Below, piece by piece: positions 8,403-16,480 of a DNA stretch of 22,551 nucleotides (position 1 is the stretch's first letter; every line of letters begins with the position of its first letter). Where the stretch lies: NCBI GenBank assembly GCA_025357895.1, contig JANYLL010000366.1, positions 1 to 22,551 of the forward strand, written 5' to 3'. The translations under genes and the position numbers were made by a program. Below the pieces are notes generated by a model. That model saw nothing but the letters and a program-made list of their open reading frames with translations, was not told the origin of the DNA and did not search any database. The stretch is from Ignavibacteriota bacterium. Lineage in GTDB: Bacteria > Bacteroidota > Ignavibacteria > Palsa-1295.

Positions 8403-11345
8403 ATGTATCGCAAATTATTTCTTGCCACCTTATTCGCTTTTCTTTTTGTCTTTACTAATGCTTCGGCAGTAACAGAACACAAAGTAGAAAAGCATACTTC
8501 GCCTGACAGAAAATATACGTATACTACCGTTACCGATGATCCTTTGAAGGCACGGATCTATACATTAAAAAATGGACTTACGGTTTATCTATCTGTCAAT
8601 AAAGATGCTCCGCGAATCCAAACAATGATCCCTGTGCGCGCAGGCAGCAAAAACGATCCAGCGGATGCAACAGGACTTGCTCATTACCTTGAGCACATGC
8701 TTTTTAAGGGCACCGATAAATTCGGCTCGCTCGATTATTCAAAAGAAAAACCGCTGATCGATAACATCGAAAGCCGCTATGAAGAATACCGTCATGTCTC
8801 AGATCCTACAATTCGCAAAGTTAAATACCATGGAATAGATTCTGTTTCCGGTGAGGCTGCAAAATTTGCGATCGCAAATGAATATGATAAAATGCTTGGT
8901 GCGCTCGGAGCAAAGGGCACTAATGCTTTTACATGGTATGAGCAGACAGTTTATGTCAATGACATTCCATCAAATCAATTAAAGAAATGGCTTCAGATCG
9001 AATCCGAGCGTTTCCGCAATCCGGTGCTTCGTTTATTTCATACTGAACTCGAAGCAGTTTATGAAGAAAAAAATCGCGGTTTAGATAACGACGGCGAAGC
9101 AGTTGATGAAGCGCTGATGTCTGAGCTGTTCAAAAAGCATACGTACGGAACGCAGACAACGATCGGTACTATTGAGCATTTGAAAAATCCTTCGATGCGC
9201 AAGATCAGAGAATATTTCGGAAAAAATTATATTCCGAATAATATGGCGATCTGCTTATCAGGTGATCTTGATCCTGATGCAACGATTGCAATGGTCGACG
9301 CTGCATTCAGTGGCTATGAGGCAAAACCTGTTCCGACATTTTCTTTTCAGCCTGAAGACCCTATCACCTCGCCAATTCAGCGCGAGATACTAGGACCGGA
9401 TCCGGATAATGTAACGATCGGATTCCGTTTCCCTGGAATTGCATCGCACGATGCACTCGTCATGACGATGATCGATAAGATCTTATCGAACAATGTTGCA
9501 GGCTTGATGGACTTGAATCTTAACCAAAAGCAAAAAGTGCTCAGCTCCGGAACATGGGCTTTCCAACAAACTGATTACAGTGTACACTATTTTTTCGGAA
9601 GTCCTCTCGAAGGTCAGAAGCTTGAAGACGTGCAAAAAATGATCCTTGATCAGATTGATATGGTCAAGAATGGACAATTTGACGATGCACTACTGCCTGC
9701 GATCATTAATGATCTTACCGTAAGCCGTATTCGAGGTTATGAAAATAACAGTTCGCGTGCCAGCGCCATGATGGAAGCATTTATTCATCATCAGGATTGG
9801 AATAAGATCGCTTCGCAAATCGATGATCTATCGAAGATCACTAAAGCGGAGATCATGGATGTTGCAAAAAAATATTATGGTAATAATTACGTTGTTGTTT
9901 ACAAACGTATCGGTCAGCGCAATACTCCGAAAGTCGAAAAACCTGCTATCACTCCGGTTAGTGTTAATCGTGAAGCTAAGTCAGATTTTCTTGTCAAGAA
10001 TATTGCAATGACTTCGGATAAGATCGCTCCGAAATTCATTGATTATAAAAATGACATCAAGGTTGCAAAACTGAAGAACGGAATTCAAGTCCACTATTTA
10101 AAGAATGACGAAAACCAGCTTTTCACTCTTTATTATTTGCTCGATATGGGCAAAAAGGACGATAAGAAAATGGCGTATGCCTTGAAGTACCTGGATTATT
10201 TGGGCACCGATAAATTAACGAACGAAGAATTCAAGAAAAAGCTCTACAGTCTTGGTTGCAGTTTTGGTGTATCTTCTTCGGACGATCAGGTCTATGTTTA
10301 TCTGAGCGGATTGCAAAAAAGCTATACCAACGGGGTAAAACTTTTCGAAGATCTGCTCCTTCATGCAAAGCCTGATAAAGAAGCATTGACGGCGTATGTC
10401 GGTCATACTCTTAAAGAAAGAGATGACGCAAAAAAAGATAAAGGTACTATTCTTTTTACTGCTATGAATGAATATGGAAAGTATGGCAAACGTAATCCAT
10501 TCACCGATATTCTTTCTGAAAGCGATTTAAAAACGCTCACTGCTGATGAACTCATAGGCAAAATTCATGACCTTGTGAAATACGACCATCGTATTATGTA
10601 TTATGGACCTGAGCGGTCTGAAGAAATTGTTGAATCGCTGAATAAACTTCATCAGGCTCCTGCAAAACTTATGCCTGTCCTAAATATGCCGGATTATACA
10701 TATCAGGAAACGAACGAGAATAAAACGTACTTCGTAAATTTTGATATGGCACAGGCGGAAATTCTTTTCCTTTCAAAATCATATCAGTATGATCCGATGA
10801 AAGTACCGACGCAGAGACTTTACAATGAATATTTCGGCGGCGGTATGGCGTCAATTGTATTTCAAACGATACGCGAATCAAAAGCTCTTGCCTATTCTGT
10901 ATGGTCGAACTACATTACGCCACAAAAGAAGAACGAACCGAATTATGTTTTTGCTTATGTCGGAACGCAGGCTGATAAACTTCCTGAAACGATGGATGGA
11001 ATGTTCGAGCTTTTTCATAATCTTCCGGAAGCCGACCCTATCTTCCAGCAATCAAAAGATGCGATCATGAAGAAGATCGAGACAGAGCGCATCACCAGAA
11101 CCGGAATTCTCTTCAACTATGAAGCTGCTCAGAAGCTTGGGCTCGATCATGATATACGCAAGGATGTGTATATGAATATCCCTGCAATGAATTTCACGAC
11201 GATCAATGATTTCCAAAAGAAATATATTAAAGATCAGCACTACACAATTCTTGCTCTCGGTTCGCGCGATAAAATAGATCAGAAGAAACTCGCACAATAC
11301 GGACCGGTGAAAGAATTGAGTTTGGAGGAAGTATTTGGGTATTAA
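8403..11345 (+). CDS. M16-family (insulinase-like) zinc metallopeptidase, two-domain
   Basis: The ATG at 8403 gives 980 residues starting with a signal peptide (MYRKLFLATLFAFLFVFTNASA). The longer GTG-initiated frame from 8337 would bury that signal. The N-terminal M16 domain carries the inverted zinc motif H94-Y-L-E97-H98, with the third ligand expected in E-A-V-Y-E221-E222-K-N-R. Between them is an insertion of about 45 residues (115-160), so the ligands are further apart than in short M16 proteins. The R/Y-containing substrate segment of the C-terminal half is recognisable (G-G-G-M-A-S-I-V-F-Q-T-I-R-E-S-K-A-L-A-Y-S-V). The second M16 repeat lacks HxxEH, as usual for fused pairs, and helps form the closed chamber. 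It should degrade peptides in the periplasm. No Shine-Dalgarno site is visible. Confidence 0.92.
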   Translation: MYRKLFLATLFAFLFVFTNASAVTEHKVEKHTSPDRKYTYTTVTDDPLKARIYTLKNGLTVYLSVNKDAPRIQTMIPVRAGSKNDPADATGLAHYLEHMLFKGTDKFGSLDYSKEKPLIDNIESRYEEYRHVSDPTIRKVKYHGIDSVSGEAAKFAIANEYDKMLGALGAKGTNAFTWYEQTVYVNDIPSNQLKKWLQIESERFRNPVLRLFHTELEAVYEEKNRGLDNDGEAVDEALMSELFKKHTYGTQTTIGTIEHLKNPSMRKIREYFGKNYIPNNMAICLSGDLDPDATIAMVDAAFSGYEAKPVPTFSFQPEDPITSPIQREILGPDPDNVTIGFRFPGIASHDALVMTMIDKILSNNVAGLMDLNLNQKQKVLSSGTWAFQQTDYSVHYFFGSPLEGQKLEDVQKMILDQIDMVKNGQFDDALLPAIINDLTVSRIRGYENNSSRASAMMEAFIHHQDWNKIASQIDDLSKITKAEIMDVAKKYYGNNYVVVYKRIGQRNTPKVEKPAITPVSVNREAKSDFLVKNIAMTSDKIAPKFIDYKNDIKVAKLKNGIQVHYLKNDENQLFTLYYLLDMGKKDDKKMAYALKYLDYLGTDKLTNEEFKKKLYSLGCSFGVSSSDDQVYVYLSGLQKSYTNGVKLFEDLLLHAKPDKEALTAYVGHTLKERDDAKKDKGTILFTAMNEYGKYGKRNPFTDILSESDLKTLTADELIGKIHDLVKYDHRIMYYGPERSEEIVESLNKLHQAPAKLMPVLNMPDYTYQETNENKTYFVNFDMAQAEILFLSKSYQYDPMKVPTQRLYNEYFGGGMASIVFQTIRESKALAYSVWSNYITPQKKNEPNYVFAYVGTQADKLPETMDGMFELFHNLPEADPIFQQSKDAIMKKIETERITRTGILFNYEAAQKLGLDHDIRKDVYMNIPAMNFTTINDFQKKYIKDQHYTILALGSRDKIDQKKLAQYGPVKELSLEEVFGY

Positions 11346-11355
11346 TCTGAAATTC

Positions 11356-11429
11356 GTAGGGGTCAGGCATTGCCTGACCCTCTTTCAAATTAAGAAAATT
11401 TCACGGGCGAGGCAATGCCTTGCCCCTAC
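11356..11429. repeat. Paired palindromic intergenic repeat (GGCATTGCC type)
   Basis: Two palindromes lie between the convergent M16 and purD genes. The first (11360-11380) has perfect 10-bp arms GGGTCAGGCA/TGCCTGACCC around one base. The second (11405-11425) has 10-bp arms with one G-T mismatch around one base. They are inverted relative to each other, and GTAGGGG (11356-11362) pairs with CCCCTAC (11423-11429) to enclose both. This is the arrangement of a REP/BIME-like or MITE-like element. It may also act as a bidirectional terminator for the flanking genes. Confidence 0.75.
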
Positions 11430-11438
11430 AAATGAAGT

Positions 11439-12743
11439 TCATGTCTTCGGCAAAGCCTTACTCCCAATATCGCTCCGATAATATGCTCCATCGAATCCAA
11501 TTTGAGCGACAGCATTATATGCTGTCGTGATCGTCGTCTTTAATTCATCACCATATCCTACAGCTGTCACAGCCAGCACTCTTCCACCTGAGGTAACGAC
11601 CTTATCATGCTCATCGAGTTTCGTTGCTGCATGAAAAACGACCACGCCTTCTTCAATCTCTTTTTTCTGATCGAATGCATCTAAACCTTCGATGAGCTTT
11701 CCTGTTTCATAGGATTCAGGATATCCCTGACTTGTGATCACAATTGTCACAGCGCAGGCATCAAAATTTTTCAAAGGCAACACTTCTTTTAGCTTGCCTG
11801 TTGCACATCGAAGAAGAAGATCGGCGAAATCGCCTTCCAATAGTGGGATAACAACTTCGGCTTCCGGATCACCAAAGCGGACATTAAATTCAACAACGCG
11901 CGCGCGATTATTTCTGATCATCAAACCGCAATACAGAACTCCGCGATAGATGCGATTTTCTTCGCGTAACCCTTTAAGAACAGGCTCAATAATTTCTTTG
12001 CGGACTTGCGCCATCACCTCATCGGTAGCTATTTTCGCCGGAGCATACGCTCCCATGCCGCCGGTATTTTTTCCGCGATCACCATCGAGTAATCGCTTAT
12101 GATCTTGCGCAGTTGCAAGAACATCGTAATCAATTCCATCAGTCATGGCAAAAACACTTGCTTCTTCGCCATCCATAAATTCTTCGATGACAATTCGCGC
12201 ACCCGCTTCACCGAAAACGCGGCGGCTGAAAATATCATCCATCGTATCGAGAGCTTCAGCCTCAGTTTCAACGATGATTACGCCTTTGCCGGCAGCAAGT
12301 CCATCGGCTTTGATAACAGCAGGATAATTCACATGGCGCAAAAATGCACGCGCCTCAAGCTGTTCAGGCGCGGTGAAGACTGCATAGCGAGCCGTCGGCA
12401 CGCCATGACGATGCATAAATTCTTTTGCGAAGGCTTTTGATGCTTCAAGCAAAGCTGCATTACGATGTGGACCAAAAACAGGAATGCGTTCTTCCTCCAA
12501 CGCATCGGCAACACCTGCAGCAAGCGGACCTTCAGGACCAACAACGACAAGATCAACTCGTTCGCGCAATGCAAAGCCCACGACACCCCGAACATCGGTC
12601 GGCACAACATCGACAAGTTCAGCGATCTGTCCGATCCCTGCATTACCAGGAGCGCAATAAATTTTCGTAACGAGTGGAGATTGCTTAAGCTTCCAAATGA
12701 TAGCATGTTCTCTGGCGCCTGATCCTAAAACTAAAATTCGCAT
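11439..12743 (-). CDS. purD: Phosphoribosylamine-glycine ligase (GAR synthetase)
   Basis: The 434-residue protein catalyses ATP-dependent joining of 5-phosphoribosylamine and glycine, the second step of purine synthesis. It has the full family order: nucleotide-fold start M-R-I-L-V-L-G-S-G-A-R-E-H-A (1-14), V-V-G-P-E-G-P-L-A-A-G (68-77), S-K-A-F-A-K-E-F-M (102-110), the ATP-grasp glycine-rich loop K-A-D-G-L-A-A-G-K-G-V (145-155), D-G-E-E-A-S (191-196), A-Q-D-H-K-R-L-L-D-G-D-R-G-K-N-T-G-G-M-G-A-Y (212-233) and the metal site E285-F-N-V-R-F-G-D-P-E (285-294). Length is normal. It converges with the M16 gene and diverges from the LOG-like gene. No other pur gene is adjacent; purE lies about 5 kb away. 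Confidence 0.98.
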   Translation of the reverse strand: MRILVLGSGAREHAIIWKLKQSPLVTKIYCAPGNAGIGQIAELVDVVPTDVRGVVGFALRERVDLVVVGPEGPLAAGVADALEEERIPVFGPHRNAALLEASKAFAKEFMHRHGVPTARYAVFTAPEQLEARAFLRHVNYPAVIKADGLAAGKGVIIVETEAEALDTMDDIFSRRVFGEAGARIVIEEFMDGEEASVFAMTDGIDYDVLATAQDHKRLLDGDRGKNTGGMGAYAPAKIATDEVMAQVRKEIIEPVLKGLREENRIYRGVLYCGLMIRNNRARVVEFNVRFGDPEAEVVIPLLEGDFADLLLRCATGKLKEVLPLKNFDACAVTIVITSQGYPESYETGKLIEGLDAFDQKKEIEEGVVVFHAATKLDEHDKVVTSGGRVLAVTAVGYGDELKTTITTAYNAVAQIGFDGAYYRSDIGSKALPKT

Positions 12744-12773
12744 GTATGATTAGTTATTACGTATATAGAAATG

Positions 12774-12781
12774 CAAATTTA
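12774..12781 (-). promoter_or_regulatory. Possible -7 promoter box for purD
   Basis: On the minus strand the octamer reads TAAATTTG, matching TAnnTTTG. It lies 30 nt before the purD start codon, giving a leader of roughly 25 nt. No clear -33 box is seen, and A/T-rich gaps produce such matches by chance, so this is tentative. Confidence 0.35.
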
Positions 12782-12827
12782 CGGATAAGTGGGAGCATGG
12801 GGGAGGTTTTGGATGTTGTGCACTTCC

Positions 12828-13397
12828 ATGAAGAAACTTATTACCGTCTTCGGACCAAGCAAATGCACTCCACAGAGCATGCTTTATCAGAATGCTGAGA
12901 GACTCGGAGCCTTACTTGCTAATTCCGCTTTCGGAGTCGTCAACGGTGGATATGAAGGTGTGATGGAAGCAGTTTCACGAGGCGCACGTTCAGAAAATGG
13001 CGGAGTAATAGGCATAACAGCAGAAGCATTTTTTGCAAGAGGAAGAGAGGCGAATGAGTTCATTACTAAAGAGATCACCGTTAAAAGCGCTGTTGACCGT
13101 TTGATGGAATTACTTGATCTTGCCGATGCGTATATTGCCTGCGGAGTTTCACCCGGCACACTTGTGGAAGTTGCAACTGCTTGGGATTATATGCTCAAAG
13201 GATTTATCGAGCAAAAACCTTTGATCCTGATTGGAAATGAATGGAAAGAACTTTGTCAAATCCTTTTTGCCCAAAATGCTTATAAAGGTAAAATGGATTT
13301 TATTACCATTGTCGAAAATCCGGAGCAAACGCTTGAAAAACTTCTTACAATATTTGGCAAGCAGGAGAAGCTACCGGATCTTGAAATACTATCGTAA
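12828..13397 (+). CDS. LOG-like Rossmann-fold nucleotide-binding protein
   Basis: The ATG at 12828 gives a 189-residue protein starting M-K-K-L-I-T-V-F-G-P-S. The GTG extension back to 12789 adds an unlikely Trp-rich leader. The fold is that of the LOG/lysine-decarboxylase-like family (cytokinin riboside 5'-monophosphate phosphoribohydrolases and relatives): V-N-G-G-Y-E-G-V-M-E-A-V-S-R-G-A (38-53), G-G-V-I-G-I (58-63), and the late motif at 108-115, S-P-G-T-L-V-E-V. In active LOG proteins the last motif is P-G-G-x-G-T-x-x-E; here the first two glycines are replaced and G-T-L-x-E remains. It may bind a nucleotide without the usual hydrolase activity. It is divergent from purD. Confidence 0.75.
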   Translation: MKKLITVFGPSKCTPQSMLYQNAERLGALLANSAFGVVNGGYEGVMEAVSRGARSENGGVIGITAEAFFARGREANEFITKEITVKSAVDRLMELLDLADAYIACGVSPGTLVEVATAWDYMLKGFIEQKPLILIGNEWKELCQILFAQNAYKGKMDFITIVENPEQTLEKLLTIFGKQEKLPDLEILS

Positions 13398-13404
13398 ATA
13401 TTTT

Positions 13405-13519
13405 GTCATTCTGAGCACAACGAAGAATCCCGTGATGATTATAATAAACTTCTCTATTCTATTCACGGGATTCTTCACTTCGACAAAATCGCTACCGCGA
13501 TTTTGTCGAAGTGAAGAAT
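13405..13519. repeat. Dispersed palindromic repeat, copy A, with perfect 23-bp stem
   Basis: The element starts GTCATTCTGAG and carries GAAGAATCCCGTGA (13422-13435), which is the exact reverse complement of 13463-13476. Its right half is a perfect 23-bp hairpin, with arms 13470-13492 and 13497-13519 around a TACC loop. The segment 13470-13476 belongs to both possible stems, so the two structures exclude each other. Related copies lie at 14371-14457 and 16345-16456. It ends 27 nt before the rlmB start. Confidence 0.8.
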
Positions 13520-13546
13520 GATATATTAAAAGATATTCTCAAAACT

Positions 13547-14353
13547 ATGGAATTAAAAAAGAAACATTCTCTGCATTCTCGACGCGATGTCATACCATCT
13601 TATGTTGTCGGTCGCCGAGCAGCGCTCGAGCTATTGCGTGATGAAGAAGGCCGCGAGAAGATCGAAAAACTTTATATTGCGCATGGTTCGCAGGGTACAG
13701 CGATCGGAGAAATATTGCATGCTGTAAGAACAAATAAAGTACCGCATGGTGAAATAGACCGGCGCAAATTTCAGGATCTCGAATCACGCGAAGCTGATGG
13801 AGTAGATTCGCAAGGAGTAATGGTGTTACTCAAAGCTCAAAATTATGCCGATATAGAAGATGTACTCGGCGAAAAAAGGACTAAGACAGCTCCACCACTT
13901 TTTATCGCCCTTGATGGCATCGAAGATCCTCATAATATGGGTGCCATTATCCGTTCTGCTGAAGCAGCCGGAGCAGATGCAGTGCTTATGCCCAAGCGCG
14001 GTGCAGTTTTGACTCCGGCGGTGTATAAAGCAAGCGCAGGAGCAGCGACGCATATCCCAATTATTAAATATGGTAACCTCGCTGAAACTCTGCTGCGCCT
14101 TCAAAAAGAATTTGGATTTATCTGTTACGGCCTTGCAGGTGAAGGTGAGAAAACTATTTTCGAAGCCGATTATTCAGGATCAATATGTCTTGTAACCGGA
14201 AGCGAAGATAAGGGATTGCATCAATTGACGTGTAAGAGATGTGATGCGCTCCTGACAATTCCACTTTACGGAAAAACCGAATCACTAAATGCAAGTGTGG
14301 CGACGGCTGTTGCGATCTTTGAAGTTGCACGGCAGAGAAATAGTAAGTCGTAG
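13547..14353 (+). CDS. rlmB: 23S rRNA (guanosine-2'-O-)-methyltransferase RlmB (TrmH/SpoU family)
   Basis: The enzyme methylates the 2'-O of a conserved guanosine in the 23S rRNA peptidyl-transferase region (Gm2251 in E. coli numbering), using S-adenosylmethionine bound in a trefoil knot. The ATG at 13547 gives 268 residues. The alternative GTG at 13511 lies inside the copy A hairpin and is not credible. The N-terminal substrate-binding domain begins with Y-V-V-G-R-R-A-A-L-E-L-L. SPOUT motif 1 is D-P-H-N-M-G-A-I-I-R-S-A-E-A (127-140), with the catalytic Arg at 135; motif 2 is L-V-T-G-S-E-D-K-G-L (215-224); motif 3 is I-P-L-Y-G-K-T-E-S-L-N-A-S-V-A (238-252). All key residues are present and the length is normal. 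tRNA-targeting TrmH paralogues are a less likely alternative. Confidence 0.92.
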   Translation: MELKKKHSLHSRRDVIPSYVVGRRAALELLRDEEGREKIEKLYIAHGSQGTAIGEILHAVRTNKVPHGEIDRRKFQDLESREADGVDSQGVMVLLKAQNYADIEDVLGEKRTKTAPPLFIALDGIEDPHNMGAIIRSAEAAGADAVLMPKRGAVLTPAVYKASAGAATHIPIIKYGNLAETLLRLQKEFGFICYGLAGEGEKTIFEADYSGSICLVTGSEDKGLHQLTCKRCDALLTIPLYGKTESLNASVATAVAIFEVARQRNSKS

Positions 14354-14370
14354 GTTCAAGTTTTGAATCG

Positions 14371-14457
14371 GACATTCTAAGCGAAGCGAAGAATCTGAGG
14401 TTTCAGAATGCCTGAAAACTTGAGATTCTTCGTTCCACCGGGCTCCACTCAGAATGA
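14371..14457. repeat. Dispersed palindromic repeat, copy B
   Basis: The outer arms are GACATTCTAAG (14371-14381) and CTCAGAATGAC (14447-14457), complementary with two mismatches. The inner arms CGAAGAATCT (14387-14396) and AGATTCTTCG (14423-14432) match perfectly, and an innermost TTTCAG/CTGAAA pair closes the structure. The family core (GACATTCT...GAAGAATCT) is shared with copies A and C. It fills the gap between rlmB and the SRPBCC gene; the rest of that gap is A/T-rich leader. Confidence 0.75.
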
Positions 14458-14538
14458 CAACCTAACCAAATTCCTGTGAATTTTCTTAAATCCGGTCGTG
14501 TTGAAATTTTCTCTATTTAATCATTATTATTTATCCCC

Positions 14539-15558
14539 GTGAAAGCTCTTAAGATCATACTTATCGTTATTGTTGCTTTGGTTGTTATTGTGTTGGGACT
14601 TTCGTTTATTGCTCCGACCAAAATACATAGCGAACGGAGCATAGTTATTAAAGCTCCCAAGGAAGTTATATTTACGAACATAAAAATGTTCGGAAATTAT
14701 AAAAAATGGTCACCATGGCTTGAGAAAGATTCTACTGCCAAGACTGCGATTTTAGGTACTGACGGAACGGTCGGAGCCAAATATACATGGGAAGGCAATA
14801 AAGATGTGGGTCAAGGCGAACAGACTGTTTCAAAGATCGAAGAAAATAAGACCTATGAAACAGACCTTCATTTCATCAAACCGTGGGATGGCAAGGCAAC
14901 AAGCTATACCAGACTTGAAGATGCACCTGATGGGGTAAAAGTTATCTGGGGATTCAACAGCGAGATGTCGCGTCCATTTAATGTCATGGGACTTTTTATG
15001 AATATGGATAAAGCAATAGGCGACGAGTACGATAAAGGTTTGAACAACCTCAAATCTATCTCTGAAAAGGAAGCTATAAATAGTACTGTGAAAAAATATG
15101 AGATCCATGAGGTGACAACTTCGCCAAAAACTTATATCGGAATAAAGAAAACGCTTACCGTGGATAAGATCAGCCCGTTCTTTGCGGAGACGATTCCCAT
15201 GCTCATGGCCGATCTGAAGAAAGCGAAAGTTCAAACATCCGAACCCATGTCCGGATTATACTTTACATTCGATGAAAAAACAATGACGACCGATGTTGCT
15301 CCTGCCATTCCCGTTTCTGGCGTAAATGCTAAAGTCGGAAAATGGGAAACATTTCACACGAAGGGTGGGAAAACGCTGGAAGTAGATTTCTTTGGTGATT
15401 ATAAAAATCTCGGTGCTGCACACATGCAGATCAAATCTTACATCGCCGATAAAAAGTTGAAAGCATCTATGCCTGTCCTCGAAGAATATATTACCGATCC
15501 TATGACGGAAAAAGATCCGAATAAGTGGCTGACGAAGATTTATTATTTTCTGGAGTAG
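14539..15558 (+). CDS. Membrane-anchored SRPBCC + GyrI-like effector-binding fusion
   Basis: The 339-residue protein starts with GTG at 14539 (translated M-K-A-L-K-I-I). One N-terminal membrane anchor (about 4-24) is followed by an SRPBCC polyketide-cyclase-like domain (about 33-175), with E-R-S-I-V-I-K-A-P-K-E-V-I-F at its start and W-S-P-W in the first loop. The second half (about 187-339) resembles a GyrI-like/AraC effector-binding domain (Y-I-G-I-K-K-T-L near its start and Y-I-T-D-P near its end). Both folds bind small hydrophobic molecules, so it may be a sensor or carrier facing the periplasm. No DNA-binding domain is present. The ligand is unknown and no operon partner is visible. Confidence 0.75.
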   Translation: MKALKIILIVIVALVVIVLGLSFIAPTKIHSERSIVIKAPKEVIFTNIKMFGNYKKWSPWLEKDSTAKTAILGTDGTVGAKYTWEGNKDVGQGEQTVSKIEENKTYETDLHFIKPWDGKATSYTRLEDAPDGVKVIWGFNSEMSRPFNVMGLFMNMDKAIGDEYDKGLNNLKSISEKEAINSTVKKYEIHEVTTSPKTYIGIKKTLTVDKISPFFAETIPMLMADLKKAKVQTSEPMSGLYFTFDEKTMTTDVAPAIPVSGVNAKVGKWETFHTKGGKTLEVDFFGDYKNLGAAHMQIKSYIADKKLKASMPVLEEYITDPMTEKDPNKWLTKIYYFLE

Positions 15559-15568
15559 GGCTTTGCTC

Positions 15569-15605
15569 ATTGCTTCGTCGGGTTGCCCGACGAAGCAATC
15601 TTCTT
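15569..15605. terminator. Hairpin terminator between convergent genes
   Basis: A perfect 14-bp stem (15569-15582 with 15586-15599) has a 3-nt TTG loop and is followed on the plus strand by CTTCTT. It lies 10 nt after the SRPBCC stop codon and about 25 nt from the end of ispD on the other strand. The T-tract is weak, so termination may rely on the stem alone. Confidence 0.65.
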
Positions 15606-15624
15606 AATCAAATCAAGATGCACA

Positions 15625-16302
15625 TTAAAAGAAATTCTTTTTCAGATCTTCCCCATACGTGATCTTCACATTTCTCTCATCACCCATTATCAGCAACGGT
15701 TTTATTCCAATTCGTTCTAATAACTCAGCTTCATCCGTTGCGGAATGATCACTGATATGCGCGGCTTCTAATGCCTGTTTTAATAATTCAAATCTTGCTC
15801 CTTGTGGAGTCTGAGCGCGCCAAAGATTCGTGCGCGGAATTGTCGTTGTGGAAAATCCTTCTTCAGAGTGCTTCAATGTATCAACAACAGGAATTGCGGC
15901 AAGTGCTGCGCCAAATTTCTCGATTCCTCCGATAACATTTGCAATTAATTCTTTGCTGACAAATGGCCGCGCAGCATCATGAACCAGAACGATTTCACTT
16001 CCACCTAATTCTTCAAGCTTCTGCACTCCGTTCGAAACTGAATCCTGACGCGTCACTCCGCCGATCGCTATTTCGATCTTCTTTCCAAAAAATAGGGACT
16101 CCGTTTCTTTTTCAATCCGGTCAACATCACCTGCCGCAACAACAAGTACGACCCGGCTGATAAGCGGATGCTCGGCAAAAATTTTCAGCGAATGCTGATA
16201 GAGCGGTATACCATCAAGCAAAGCAAATTGCTTCGCAGCGCCGAAACGCGCGCCGCTTCCGGCTGCAACAATAATTGCATCTGCTATTAGAGATATTTTC
16301 AT
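15625..16302 (-). CDS. ispD: 2-C-methyl-D-erythritol 4-phosphate cytidylyltransferase
   Basis: The 225-residue enzyme joins CTP and methylerythritol 4-phosphate in the non-mevalonate isoprenoid pathway. It has the nucleotide loop A-A-G-S-G-A-R-F-G-A-A-K-Q (13-25, with the expected Arg19 and Lys24), G-G-V-T-R-Q-D-S-V (81-89), V-H-D-A-A-R-P-F (107-114), V-D-T (140-142), R-A-Q-T-P-Q (162-167), and the late N-V-K-I-T substrate segment (211-215). All expected catalytic residues are present and the length is normal. Because the protein carries IspD signatures at 81-89, 107-114 and 211-215, a general nucleotidyltransferase is unlikely. The ispF gene is not adjacent. Copy C of the dispersed repeat lies just upstream of its start. 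Confidence 0.97.
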   Translation of the reverse strand: MKISLIADAIIVAAGSGARFGAAKQFALLDGIPLYQHSLKIFAEHPLISRVVLVVAAGDVDRIEKETESLFFGKKIEIAIGGVTRQDSVSNGVQKLEELGGSEIVLVHDAARPFVSKELIANVIGGIEKFGAALAAIPVVDTLKHSEEGFSTTTIPRTNLWRAQTPQGARFELLKQALEAAHISDHSATDEAELLERIGIKPLLIMGDERNVKITYGEDLKKNFF

Positions 16303-16344
16303 ATACTAGTAAGTTAACAGATTGAGAGGAAAGAGGAATCCATA

Positions 16345-16456
16345 GTCATTCTGAGGGGAGCGAAGCGGGATACAGAATCTGAAGCATTCAAACAAAACTA
16401 TTTCATAGTTCATATTTCTCATTTTGACCTTCGGATTCTTCGCCCCTCATTTTCTG
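16345..16456. repeat. Dispersed palindromic repeat, copy C
   Basis: It starts GTCATTCTGAGGGGAGCGAAG and carries CAGAATCTGAAG (16373-16384). The right end, read on the other strand, contains ATGAGGGGCGAAGAATCCGAAG-like sequence and so mirrors the left end with several mismatches. The middle is A/T-rich. It occupies the divergent gap between ispD and icd and is the most degenerate of the three copies. Confidence 0.65.
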
Positions 16457-16480
16457 TTATATGCGCTCTAAATTAAATAA

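Noticed and set aside
12329..12706. Second minus-strand frame of 125 residues inside purD
   Set aside because: It overlaps the conserved purD frame completely; purD has all expected motifs.
13511..13546. GTG-initiated extension of rlmB
   Set aside because: The GTG lies within the 23-bp repeat stem and the added residues do not belong to the family.
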